NCBI RefSeq assembly: GCF_900107105.1
Contig: NZ_FNOT01000005.1
Location: forward strand, 1 to 42,244
DNA length: 42,244 bases
Direction of reading: 5' to 3'
Source of the DNA: Geodermatophilus africanus
Lineage (GTDB): Bacteria; Actinomycetota; Actinomycetes; Mycobacteriales; Geodermatophilaceae
In this document: positions 1-8,301 of the stretch, one piece after another
Layout of the letters: every line of letters starts with the position of its first letter
Numbering within the stretch: position 1 is the stretch's first letter
Program-made: the position numbers and the translations under genes
Notes under the pieces: model-generated
Told to the model about the DNA's origin: nothing
Databases searched by the model: none
The model's input: only the letters and a program-made list of their open reading frames with translations

Positions 1-772
1 CGGTGCCCGGCGCCAGATCGCGCGGTCCAGCCCCACCACGGCTCCCACGGCGACCACGAGGACGGCGAAGTACACGTAGCCGGCGCGGTCCGCGTAGGCG
101 CCGGTGGAGCCGAGCATGCCGAAGGTCAGGGCGCCCTGGCTGGCGTGGAAGAGCATGGCCATCAGCAGGCTGCCGCCGGTGCGGTTGAACAGCCAGACGT
201 AGAGGAAGGTGATCACGACGGTCGAGGGCACCCCGATCCAGCCGAGGTTCCCGAGCGCGACCAACGGGATGTGCCAGCCGGCGGTCAGGACACCCAGCAC
301 TCCGGCCGACGCCAGCGGCGACAGCCGGTCCTGCAGGAGCGGCAGGGCGTAGCCGCGGAAGCCGGGCTCCTCACCCAGCGCACTGTCGGTCGGGTTGACC
401 ATGCGGAACGCCAGCACCAGGGCCACGTCCGTCCAGACGATCGCCGACAGATCGGGTGCAGGAGCGCCGAGCGCCGACATGACGACACCGGTCGCGAGCA
501 CCAGCAGGACGGGCAGGCCGAGCGCGACGGCGTACCAGACCCAGCCGACCCGCCACCGGACCAGCCGCGAGCCGAGCTGCCGGAACCCCCGGCGACCGTC
601 GGCGACCGCGATGACGACGAGCGCCGCGACGAGCGGACCGCCCGGGGAAGAAGGGCGTGCCCAGTGACATCCCGGCCGCGTCGAACGCCCAGGGCGTCCA
701 CGACACCGCGTAGGCGAGGGAGAAGAAGCTGATCAGCCGGTGCTGCCGCACCCAGGACACGGTGCTGGACAT
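1..772 (-). pseudogene. CPBP family intramembrane metalloprotease, frameshifted and cut by the left edge
   Basis: An integral membrane protease of the CPBP (CAAX protease / bacteriocin-processing) family. The ATG at 770-772 has a GGAGG 7 nt upstream and begins MSSTVSWVRQHRLISFF. This frame reads to FFPG near 645, then turns into Arg-rich nonsense. One frame over, the family sequence continues at once (GPLVAALVVIAVADG) and carries the EExxxR signature (GEEPGFRGYAL, about 350-380), a later His (GWHIPLVALGNLGWIG, about 272) and a second His (LFHASQG, about 148). The break lies at 640-646, in a C/G-rich run, and equals one extra base or two missing bases. It may be a real inactivation or a sequencing error in a homopolymer-like stretch. 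The last residues lie beyond position 1. Family call is sure; functional state is not. Confidence 0.75.
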
Positions 773-1023
773 GGGGGCCTCCGTCGGGTGGAGAGGAACA
801 CGACCGAGGGTTCGCCGGAAGGCCCCGCCCGGACCAGCAGGCAGGCCCTGGACCGTCCTCAGGGCTGACCCTGCACCCGTCGGCCGCGGCCGCTGTCCCG
901 CTTCCCCGCCGGTGGACGTCGGAGGACGTCCCCTGGATCCGCTCCCGCGGTGTGGGCGACCCCCATCCCCGTGCCGCCACACCTCCCGTCAGGGCACGGG
1001 CGGCCGCCGGCCGTGAGAGGCCA

Positions 1024-1218
1024 CTAGGAGACGCCTCGTACCAGCCCGTCGACCGGCGGTCGTCCACGCCTGGCGGCGAGGGCGTGGACCTGCTCCGCGC
1101 TGAGGCGGCAGCCGCGCGGACAGTCGAACTCGGTGGGCCGCGCGCCCATCCAGCCGACGGCCGCCGGCCGCCGGCAGTGCGGACAGTCCTCCCAGGTCAC
1201 CCACTCGCTCGGTTCCAT
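1024..1218 (-). CDS. Small zinc-ribbon-like protein (64 aa)
   Basis: A 64-residue protein starting at ATG 1216-1218, with GGAGG six nt upstream. It has a CPHC pair at residues 12-15 and a CPRGC pair at residues 33-37, the spacing of a small zinc ribbon, and a polar, slightly basic tail. It could bind nucleic acid or act as a small regulatory or zinc protein, but no family was recognised. It lies 47 nt downstream of the GGDEF/EAL gene on the same strand, so it may be the last gene of that transcript. The four cysteines are seen directly; metal binding is inference. Confidence 0.6.
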   Translation of the reverse strand: MEPSEWVTWEDCPHCRRPAAVGWMGARPTEFDCPRGCRLSAEQVHALAARRGRPPVDGLVRGVS

Positions 1219-1265
1219 CTGATGCCTCCATGCCACTCGGTTGACGCCCCGTGCCGCGACGAGGG

Positions 1266-3296
1266 TCAGGACGGCGCCCGGCCCGCCGACTCCCGGCGCC
1301 ACGCCGGGCGACGCGGGCCCGCGGCGGCGTCCGGGAGCCCGGCGCACCGACGGATCTGGTGGGCCAGGACCCGGGCGACGCCGGCGCCGTGCCAGCGCAC
1401 GCCGGTCGGGGTGCAGAGCCGCTCGGCGTTCAGCGTGGCCGCGATGGTCGTCGCGGACGCGCCGTTCCGGTGCAGCTCGAGCAACCGCTGGACGCTGGAC
1501 GAGACGCCGGCGTCGCGCCCCGTCGTCCTCGTGGCGGCGACCGGGGCCGCCCTCGTCGTGAGCGGGCGGGTCCACGTCCGCCGGCCCAGCAGCGTGGACA
1601 CCGGAACGGCGGGACCCCAGAGCCAGCCCTGTGCTGTGACGCAGCCGAGCCCCTGGAGCAGGGCCACCTGCTCGGTGGTCTCGACGCCCTCGGCGACGAC
1701 GGCGACCCCCACGGCCCGGGCGAGGTCGACGATCCACGCGACGATGGCCAGGGCGTCCCGCTGCCCTGCGATGTCCGCGACGAAGCTCCGGTCGATCTTC
1801 AGCGCGGAGATGGGCAGGTCGCGGAGGTAGGCCAGCGAGCTGTAGCCGGTGCCGAAGTCGTCCATGGCGACCCGGACCCCGTGGTCCCGCAGGCCGCGGA
1901 GCAGGGCCACCGCGACGTCGGTGTTCTGCATGATCGCCGTCTCGGTGATCTCGAGGACCAGCCGGGTGGGGGGCAGGCCGGTCTCCTCGGTCCAGCGGAC
2001 GAGGTCGTCGAGGAGGGTGGCGTCGGTCAGGCTGGCGGCCGACAGGTTGACGGCGACGTAGGCGTCCTCGGGCACGACCTGCTCCCGGCGCAGCCGGGCC
2101 GCGTCGACCAGGGCCCGCCGGAGAACCCGCCGGTCGAGCTCGGGCGCCAGGCCGCTGAGCTCCGCGACGGTCACGAAGCTGCTGGGTGCCACCGGGCCGT
2201 GCGCGGGGTGCGTCCAACGGGCCAGCGCCTCCAGGCCGACGACGGCCCCCGACCGCAGGTCCACGATGGGCTGGTACTCCAGGTGCACCGCCTCGTCGGC
2301 CAGCGCTGCCCGGAGGTCGGTGGCCAGCTCGTACCGGTGCTCCAGGTCCTCGTCCGGCGTCCGCTCGAACACGTGCACCCGGCCGCGGCCGGCGCTCTTC
2401 CCGGCGTGCAGGGCCGTGTCCGCGTGGCGCAGCAGCTCCAGCGCCGGCACCCCCGGCTCGGCAGGCGCGACGGCGACCCCGATGGACGCCGTGACGGTCA
2501 CGGCGGCGTCGCCGACGGGGAAGGGCTCGGCCACCACGTCGAGCAGCCGGTGCGCCAGGGCGTGCGCCTGGTCCTCGGCGGTGTCCTCGCAGACCACCAG
2601 GAACTCGTCGTCGCCGCAGCGGGCGACGGTGGCGTCGGGCGACACCCCAGCCCGCAGCCGCGCGCCGACCCCGGCCAGCAGCTGGTCGCCGACGTCGTGC
2701 CCGCGCGAGGCGTTGACCATCCGGAAGCCGTCCAGGTCGACGACCAGGACGGCGGTCGAGTGCTCGGCCCGGTCCAGGGCGCACGTCAGCCCGGCGAGGA
2801 GCCGGCCGCGGTCGGGCAGGTGCACCGCCCCGTCCGGCAGCGCGCCGGCCCGCGACCGGGCCCGCGGGCCGTAGGTCAGGTCCGCGACCGCCCCGTCGGC
2901 GCGGACGAACACCAGCTGGGTGGCGTCCGGGCTCGCGCCCGCCAGCACCGACCAGCACGTGGGCAGGTCGGTGGACGACCCGTCGGCGTGCCGGAGCCGG
3001 AAGGTCGCGGCCCCGGACGCGGCGCCACCCCGCGCCGTCCGCAGGACGTACCGCAGCAGGTCGGAGGAGGACGGGTGGAAGAGCTCGTGCGCCGGGACGC
3101 CGGACAGCGCACCGAGCGGCCGGCCGGTCAGCCGGGCGAGCTCCGTCCCGGCGGTCAGCACCGTCCCGGACGGCGAGCACGAGAACAGCGCCGCCCGAGC
3201 CCGGCCGGGGCCGGGGGCGGTGGTGGCCGTGCCCGGTGGTGCGGCGTCCTCGTCGGCAGCGGCCGGCGCATCCGCCGGGTGCTGGGCCCTGGCCAC
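1266..3296 (-). CDS. PAS-like/GGDEF/EAL cyclic-di-GMP protein with a helix-turn-helix-like tail
   Basis: Predicted cyclic-di-GMP phosphodiesterase of 676 aa. GTG 3294-3296 was chosen because AGGAG lies 7 nt upstream and the domain starts soon after; an in-frame ATG at 3416 would add 40 low-complexity residues without a clear ribosome site. Domains: a PAS-like sensor (about 35-145), a GGDEF domain (about 155-305) and an EAL domain (about 325-575). The GGDEF motif reads CGDDEF near residue 229, so the first Gly is lost and cyclase activity is doubtful. The EAL domain keeps GLEALARW, NLSA, EITET, DDFGTGYSSL, KIDRSFV and VVAEGVE, so it should hydrolyse c-di-GMP. The last 70 residues (IAATLNAERLCTPTGVRWHG) resemble the DNA-contacting helix region of large serine recombinases, unusual for this family. 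Cytosolic; no membrane segment. A tiny zinc-ribbon gene follows. Confidence 0.9.
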   Translation of the reverse strand: MARAQHPADAPAAADEDAAPPGTATTAPGPGRARAALFSCSPSGTVLTAGTELARLTGRPLGALSGVPAHELFHPSSSDLLRYVLRTARGGAASGAATFRLRHADGSSTDLPTCWSVLAGASPDATQLVFVRADGAVADLTYGPRARSRAGALPDGAVHLPDRGRLLAGLTCALDRAEHSTAVLVVDLDGFRMVNASRGHDVGDQLLAGVGARLRAGVSPDATVARCGDDEFLVVCEDTAEDQAHALAHRLLDVVAEPFPVGDAAVTVTASIGVAVAPAEPGVPALELLRHADTALHAGKSAGRGRVHVFERTPDEDLEHRYELATDLRAALADEAVHLEYQPIVDLRSGAVVGLEALARWTHPAHGPVAPSSFVTVAELSGLAPELDRRVLRRALVDAARLRREQVVPEDAYVAVNLSAASLTDATLLDDLVRWTEETGLPPTRLVLEITETAIMQNTDVAVALLRGLRDHGVRVAMDDFGTGYSSLAYLRDLPISALKIDRSFVADIAGQRDALAIVAWIVDLARAVGVAVVAEGVETTEQVALLQGLGCVTAQGWLWGPAVPVSTLLGRRTWTRPLTTRAAPVAATRTTGRDAGVSSSVQRLLELHRNGASATTIAATLNAERLCTPTGVRWHGAGVARVLAHQIRRCAGLPDAAAGPRRPAWRRESAGRAPS

Positions 3297-3471
3297 GTGG
3301 TTGCTCCTGTGCTCGGGGCGACCCGGCGCGGCTGCGGACCGGGTACTCCCCACCCTGAGCGAGGGCGCGGTACGGCCACCAGGTGCAGCCGTGCCAACCG
3401 CATGGTGCCCATGCACTAAGCGCCCGCCCGCTTGCCCGCCCGAGCGGTGCGGGCCGATCGCGGGGAGGCGG

Positions 3472-4146
3472 TCAGCCGCCGCCGACCAGGCCCTCCCGGA
3501 CGGCGATCGAGAGCGCCTCGAGCTTCGAGTGCGCGCCGAGTTTGGCAGACAGGTTGGCGACGTGGTTGCGGACGGTGTGCACGCTGATCGTCAGGTGCTG
3601 GGCGATGTCGGCGTTGGACAGCCCCCTCGCCAGCAGGTCGAGGATCTCGCGCTCCCGCTCGGTCAGTTCGGCGCGGCTGCCGCCGCCCTGCCGGCGCAGG
3701 CGTGGCAGGAGCCGGGTGAGCAGCTTGGCGCTGACCACGGACTCGCCCTGGGCCGCGGCCCGCACGCCGTCGATCACGTCGTCGAGCCGCTGTGTCTTGG
3801 CGATGAAGCCGGCGGCGCCGGCCTCCATCGCGGCGACGAGGAGCCGGTCGGAGGTCGTGGCGGTCAGGACGACGATCTTCGCGGAGGGCCGGATGCCGTG
3901 GAGCTCCGCGATCGCGCCCACGCCGTCGCCGTCGGGCAGCCGGTGGTCCAGGAGGACGACGTCCGGGGTGGTCGACGCCATCAGGGCCCGCGCCTCGCTG
4001 ATCGACGTCCCCTGTCCGACGACGAGCAGGTCGGACTCGGACTGCAGGGCCTGCGCCAGACTCGCCGCGAACATCTGGTGGTCGTCCACGACCAGGACCC
4101 GGACCGTGTCCGGCGGGGGCCCGTCCTGCGTGCCCGACCCCGTCAC
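3472..4146 (-). CDS. LuxR/NarL-family response regulator
   Basis: DNA-binding response regulator of 224 aa. The receiver (16-130) has the acidic pair Asp21-Asp22, phospho-acceptor Asp68 in LLDHRLPDG, switch Thr95 and Lys117. The C-terminal LuxR helix-turn-helix is at 161-215 (LTEREREILDLLARGLS through TVRNHVANLSAKLGA). GTG 4144-4146 is the best start; its ribosome site is weak. A stand-alone receiver gene is divergent 108 nt away, and a membrane histidine kinase gene follows 3' of that receiver, so kinase and regulator probably form a two-component system. The DNA target is unknown. Confidence 0.88.
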   Translation of the reverse strand: MTGSGTQDGPPPDTVRVLVVDDHQMFAASLAQALQSESDLLVVGQGTSISEARALMASTTPDVVLLDHRLPDGDGVGAIAELHGIRPSAKIVVLTATTSDRLLVAAMEAGAAGFIAKTQRLDDVIDGVRAAAQGESVVSAKLLTRLLPRLRRQGGGSRAELTEREREILDLLARGLSNADIAQHLTISVHTVRNHVANLSAKLGAHSKLEALSIAVREGLVGGG

Positions 4147-4254
4147 GTTCGGAGTCTGACACGCGCCGCGGAGGGTGGCGCCTGGTACGGCTGCACTAGA
4201 CGAGTGGTGCACAGGCATCGCGACATCCGTCGAGGCGTGGGCCAGCGTGCTCCT

Positions 4255-4695
4255 GTGGCGACCCCAGCGCGCGGCGAGATCACCGTCGTCATCGCCGACG
4301 ACGACCGGCGGGTCGGGTCCGCCGTCGCGGGGCTGCTCGACCAGGAGCCGGACTTCCGCGTCGTCGGCGAGGCGGCCAACGGCGACGACGCGGTGACGGT
4401 CGCCCGGGACTCCCGCGCGACTCTCGTGGTGACCGACGTGCGGATGCCCGGCGGCGGACCCGTCCTGGTCCGGCGGCTGGTCGCGCTGCCGCACCGGCCG
4501 GTCGTCGCCGGCCTGTCAGCGCAGGCGGACCCGGCGACGTGGACGCGGGTGCTGGCCGCCGGCGGGTCCGCCTACCTGCTCAAGGGCACCGTCGCCGGCG
4601 ACCTCCCCGTGCTGCTGCGCAGCTGCGTGCAGGGCCACCTCGTCGTGGGCGTGCCCGGCGCGGCCGACGTGCTCCGGCGGCTGCTCCCCGGCTGA
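4255..4695 (+). CDS. Stand-alone receiver domain protein
   Basis: A 146-aa response-regulator receiver without an output domain. It begins with the acidic cluster ADDD (Asp15-17) and has phospho-acceptor Asp61 (VVTDVRMPGG), Ser88 and Lys110 (AYLLKG), so all phosphotransfer residues are present. It stops right after the receiver fold. The start is uncertain: GTG 4255 gives the usual short lead before the first strand, while GTG 4207 and 4237 are in frame and none has a good ribosome site. The 3' 180 nt overlap the end of the histidine kinase gene on the other strand. It could be a phosphate sink or single-domain relay that competes with the LuxR-type regulator for phosphate; that role is inference. 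Confidence 0.75.
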   Translation: MATPARGEITVVIADDDRRVGSAVAGLLDQEPDFRVVGEAANGDDAVTVARDSRATLVVTDVRMPGGGPVLVRRLVALPHRPVVAGLSAQADPATWTRVLAAGGSAYLLKGTVAGDLPVLLRSCVQGHLVVGVPGAADVLRRLLPG

Positions 4696-6312
4696 GGGGC
4701 CGCCGCCGGCGGGGACGGGGAGCGAGAACGACACGGCGGTGCCGACGCCGCCCGGACCGGGCCGGGAGCGCCACCACCCGCCCGACGCCAGCGCTCGGTC
4801 GCGCATCGCCACCACGCCGGAGTGACGGCGACCCGAGTGCGCCGACGCCGTGGCGTCCACCCCGATACCGTCGTCCACGACGTGCACCTCCACGCCGCGC
4901 CCGGTCGCGTCGACGGTCACGGTCACGTGGCGGGCTCGGGCGTGCTTGCGGGCGTTGGCCAGCGCCTCGCGGGCGATCCGGTACGCGGACACCCGCACCT
5001 GCTGGGGGAGGGGGGCCTGCCCGTGCTCCTCGACCGACCACACGACGTCGCTGTCCTCGAAGAGCTGGGCGGCGGCGTCCTGCAGCCCGTCGGCCAGGGA
5101 CGCGTCGAGGACAGGCGTCTCCAGCTCGAACAGCAGGTGGCGCAGCCGGACGCTCGCCCCGTGGACGGCCTCCATCACGGTCTCGACCCCGGCGGCCTCC
5201 TCGGGGGCGCGGTCGCGCAACCGGTTGCGGAGCGCACCCAGGCGCAGGTCGACGGCTGCCAGCGCCTGGATGGAGTCGTCGTGGACGTCGGCGGCGATGC
5301 GGGCCCGCTCGTCGTCCTGGGCCTCGACCAGGCGTTCGGCCAGCGCCCGCTGGCGGGCCTCGGTCAGCACCCGCAGCTCCCGGAAGGTGAGGGCCGTGCG
5401 CCCGACCATGAGCACGCCGGCAGTCAGCGCCATGATCGAGGCGAAGGCGCTGATGTCGGAATGGCTGCCGTGGAACAACAGCCCGAGGACGGCGAGACCG
5501 CAGACACCGGGCAGGGCCAGGACGCTGACCCCCTCCAAGTCCACGGGCCGCGACTCCGTCCGGCGCAGGGAGGCCAGCGCCGCCCCGGCCAGCAGCAGGC
5601 GGGCCAGGAGCCAGCCCAGGTCGACCGGCTCGCCTCCGACGTAGGCATCCCTCGCCACCAGGTCCGCGTAGATCGCGTCGGTCACGAAGAAGGTCACGAA
5701 CGACGCGCACAGCAGCCACCACGACCAGCCGGCGCCGGTCCGGAGTATCGCGAGCGCGGCGACGGCCAGGGCGAGGAGGAGCAGGTCGGTGATCGGGTAG
5801 GCGGCTGTCAGCGGCTCGAGGCTGTCGGCCCCGAAGGGCACGGCCGCTCCGGGGACGTAGGTCTCGGCCAGCGCGGCAACGGTCAGGCCGGCGATAAGCC
5901 CGTCGAGCGAGAGGCTGAACGGCAACCTGCGCGCCCGGGCGCGCAGCCTCAGGACCAGGCCGACGGCGAGCAGGGTGTAGAAGAGCACCCAGCCCGCATC
6001 CGCCCAGGAGGGGCTCGGGATCGGGTCGAGGTGCTGGTAATAGGCGAAGTACGTGATGCTCGCGGCGAAGGCCGCCACCAACCCAACGGTCATGAACAGC
6101 CAGGAGGCCCGGTCCTGGCGGTCGGCCGCGACGCGCAGCGCGAGCACGAGGACCACCAGGGCGTCGACGGTCATGTTCAGCCACCAGTCGAGCGCCGCCC
6201 GGTAGCCCGGCGCCGACCGCACCCCGGGGACGAGGGTGACCCCGTAGACCGCGCCGAGCGCCAGCATCAGCCAGGTGGTGACCCGCAGCAGCGCGATGGT
6301 GGAGTGCGGCAC
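4516..6312 (-). CDS. Membrane sensor histidine kinase (HisKA_3/HATPase)
   Basis: A 598-aa NarX/DesK-class kinase. GTG 6310-6312 follows a near-perfect GGGAGGTGAC site. About eight or nine hydrophobic segments fill residues 8-305, so the sensor is membrane-embedded rather than a large external domain. The HisKA_3 dimerisation helix carries His344 in DVHDDSIQALAAVD. The ATPase domain has the N box (REALANARKH, Asn453), G1 box (DDGIGVD, 480-486) and a later GVGTAVSFSLPVP strand ending near residue 535. The final 60 residues (Gly/Pro/His/Arg-rich) have no family match in mind and are exactly antisense to the receiver gene; there is no earlier stop in this frame. The likely partner is the LuxR-type regulator at 3472-4146. 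Signal unknown. Confidence 0.9.
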   Translation of the reverse strand: MPHSTIALLRVTTWLMLALGAVYGVTLVPGVRSAPGYRAALDWWLNMTVDALVVLVLALRVAADRQDRASWLFMTVGLVAAFAASITYFAYYQHLDPIPSPSWADAGWVLFYTLLAVGLVLRLRARARRLPFSLSLDGLIAGLTVAALAETYVPGAAVPFGADSLEPLTAAYPITDLLLLALAVAALAILRTGAGWSWWLLCASFVTFFVTDAIYADLVARDAYVGGEPVDLGWLLARLLLAGAALASLRRTESRPVDLEGVSVLALPGVCGLAVLGLLFHGSHSDISAFASIMALTAGVLMVGRTALTFRELRVLTEARQRALAERLVEAQDDERARIAADVHDDSIQALAAVDLRLGALRNRLRDRAPEEAAGVETVMEAVHGASVRLRHLLFELETPVLDASLADGLQDAAAQLFEDSDVVWSVEEHGQAPLPQQVRVSAYRIAREALANARKHARARHVTVTVDATGRGVEVHVVDDGIGVDATASAHSGRRHSGVVAMRDRALASGGWWRSRPGPGGVGTAVSFSLPVPAGGGPSAGEQPPEHVGRAGHAHDEVALHAAAQQHGEVAGDGALEQVGGPAGGQHPRPRRRVRLR

Positions 6313-6648
6313 GTCACCTCCCGCGTCGTCCGCCGGCCGAGCCGCGCGGGGGTGTCCCCGGCGTCGTCCCGCGGAGTAGGCGGGCTGGACTATAGGCGGT
6401 GCGGCTGGGTGGGCGTCCGGCCCGAGAGTGGGTGCCCTGAGGCAGCCGCGGTCGGTCGATCGGGGCCTGGACCCGCGGGCCGGTCCAGCCTCCGGCCGGC
6501 GGCCGCGCGGTCCGGCGCCGGGCGCGGCCGGCCAGGTCCTCGACTCCGCCGGGACCGGCGCCGTGCCCGACAGCGCGCAGCCGTTCGCCGGCCTTTCAGA
6601 CCTGTCCGCCCGGTGCCGACTCGCCCGACGCTCGATCCCGACTGCGAC
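6313..6648. other. Intergenic region upstream of the histidine kinase gene
   Basis: No convincing gene in these 336 nt. Besides the kinase ribosome site at its left end and the -10-like TATAGT at 6389-6394 (- strand), it contains only GC-rich imperfect repeats. The unknown membrane protein gene ends at its right edge. Confidence 0.5.
6389..6394 (-). promoter_or_regulatory. Candidate -10 element for the histidine kinase gene
   Basis: Read on the - strand this is TATAGT, close to the sigma-70 -10 consensus and rare in sequence this GC-rich. It lies about 77 nt before the kinase GTG. No good -35 is visible at 16-18 nt spacing, so the call is tentative. Confidence 0.3.
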
Positions 6649-7875
6649 TCACGCGCGGATCGCGAAAAGCTTGCGGCGCTTGGGTCCCAGTTCGAGGGAC
6701 TGCTCGATGTCGCGGAACAGGATCTCCGGGGTCCGGGCGACCTTGATCTTCCCATTGCGAATCCCGGTGGAGCCCACCGTGAGGTATGCCTTGACGCTGC
6801 CGCCCTCGAAGGCCTTGCGCACGTCCTCCTCGCGCTCGATCCGGACGGCGGGCTCGTGTGCGACGGCGGTGAACCTTATCGCTGCACCGGCTTCGACGAG
6901 GACCGGGGAGTCGCGATTCGCGGCGTCCCCCTCGACATCAGGCAGCTCGATCCTCATCCGCAGATCGAGGTCGTTGGGCGTCGGTCCGTGTGCGGTCGCG
7001 TGCCCGCGCATGCGCACGAACAGATTGGCTTTTCGGTGCAGCGAGTAGGAGCTGCGTCCGCTGTTCGTCATGACACCCTTGGCGACGAAGCGCATGAACG
7101 GTCTCAGGGCTTCGTCCACCACGGTCGCGAACTCCTTGGCGACCCTTTCCCTGTAGCGGGCTGAGTCCGCCAAGTGTTCGGTGATGCGCAGGATGACCTT
7201 CTGGTCCTTCCGTGCGATCGCCACAGCGATCCCTGTGGCGAAGCGCCGGAGGGCCGGGCGCTGTACGGACGACGCCCGCCACAGCGGGAAACCGATGTCC
7301 CGGTTGAAGTTCTCAGTGAGCAGGATCAGGCTCTCCTTCTCGCCGGCTGGACAGGACAGCCGACGACCGTTGGGGAGTGTCGGCTTCTCCTGTGGGTCAT
7401 CCGTCTCCTTCTGTGGGCCCTCCGGCTCGAGGACGGGCACGTCCGTGATCATGCCCTTCATGAAGGGGACAGCCAGTGCTTCGAAGATGAGGTCGTCGTG
7501 TCTCGTCCATATCGCCTCGACCTCGCGGAAGTCCTGCAGAGCCACCGCGGACCTGATGGCAGCAGCGGTCTGCCGCAGCGTCGGCACCTTGATGTCCAAC
7601 TCCGTCGTGAGGAAGCGCTGAGTGCCTTGGAGGGCCTCGACGTACTCACGCTCGGTCGTGATCTCGCTGATCCCTGACAGCGGGATCGTGCCCTTCCAGT
7701 ACGTCTTGGCCCACTTCTCCACGGCGTCATCCGGCCTGACGGTCGCATTGGAGGGGAACGAGGCGGTCATCTCTATGGCGTCGAGAGCGAAGGACGGCCG
7801 AGCGCGCCCCAGGAGATATGCGCCGAGCGCTCCCATGGACGCACCGATCACGGCAGCGAGGACTGGCAACCACAT
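6649..7875 (-). CDS. Membrane-anchored protein of unknown function (408 aa)
   Basis: Not recognised. ATG 7873-7875 starts a short N-terminal membrane anchor (MWLPVLAAVIGASMGALGAY), followed by about 385 mostly soluble, charged residues predicted to lie on one side of the membrane. No enzyme motif was seen. A purine-rich AGGGAAA before the ATG is a moderate ribosome site; a start 20 codons upstream (7935) is in frame but less likely. Its base composition is visibly less GC-extreme than its neighbours (many codons ending in A or T), which suggests a later arrival by transfer. It is flanked by non-coding stretches of about 330 and 430 nt, so it looks like a single-gene unit. Confidence 0.7.
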   Translation of the reverse strand: MWLPVLAAVIGASMGALGAYLLGRARPSFALDAIEMTASFPSNATVRPDDAVEKWAKTYWKGTIPLSGISEITTEREYVEALQGTQRFLTTELDIKVPTLRQTAAAIRSAVALQDFREVEAIWTRHDDLIFEALAVPFMKGMITDVPVLEPEGPQKETDDPQEKPTLPNGRRLSCPAGEKESLILLTENFNRDIGFPLWRASSVQRPALRRFATGIAVAIARKDQKVILRITEHLADSARYRERVAKEFATVVDEALRPFMRFVAKGVMTNSGRSSYSLHRKANLFVRMRGHATAHGPTPNDLDLRMRIELPDVEGDAANRDSPVLVEAGAAIRFTAVAHEPAVRIEREEDVRKAFEGGSVKAYLTVGSTGIRNGKIKVARTPEILFRDIEQSLELGPKRRKLFAIRA

Positions 7876-8301
7876 GACTTTCCCTGTCGCTGATCTGAGG
7901 GTGGGCCCAGGGGCGGAAGAGCTTGATGGCCTCACCCGCGTCTCGACCGCGCCCCCATAGCGCGCTCGTCACGCATGCCGCTGGTCCCGGGGGCTGACTG
8001 ACCGGTCGCTGGTGCGTCGAATGCTAATGGCACGCCCTGGTTCCTCCAGCCGTGCACGGGGCGGTGGGGTCCGGTGGTGCACGTGGGGTCGGAGTGCCGT
8101 TCGTCTGGAGCAGCCCGGACGTGAGGCAGAGCCCGTCGCCTGGTCAGCCTGAGATCGCCATCTCCGTGACGGGCGCCTCGTCGTGCACGGCCCCGGATGA
8201 GGGTTGCCCTACAGGGACGTTCGCCGCCATCGGGCCGACAGGTCCGCCGCCCGCACGAGGTGAGCGGGAACAGCTGCGGACCCCGGCGTGCTGTGCTCCC
8301 T
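7876..8301. other. Divergent intergenic region between the unknown membrane protein gene and selO
   Basis: About 426 nt without a gene I can support. It must carry the promoters of both divergent genes. An AT-richer patch at 8019-8032 (gaatgctaatggca) is the most promoter-like part, but no paired -35/-10 is convincing. Open frames crossing it on both strands lack start signals and recognisable protein sequence. Confidence 0.4.

Noticed and set aside
1251..3419. A 722-codon open frame on the + strand opposite the GGDEF/EAL gene
   Set aside because: Composition is repetitive Arg/Gly/Asp/Val without motifs, while the opposite strand shows all EAL motifs.
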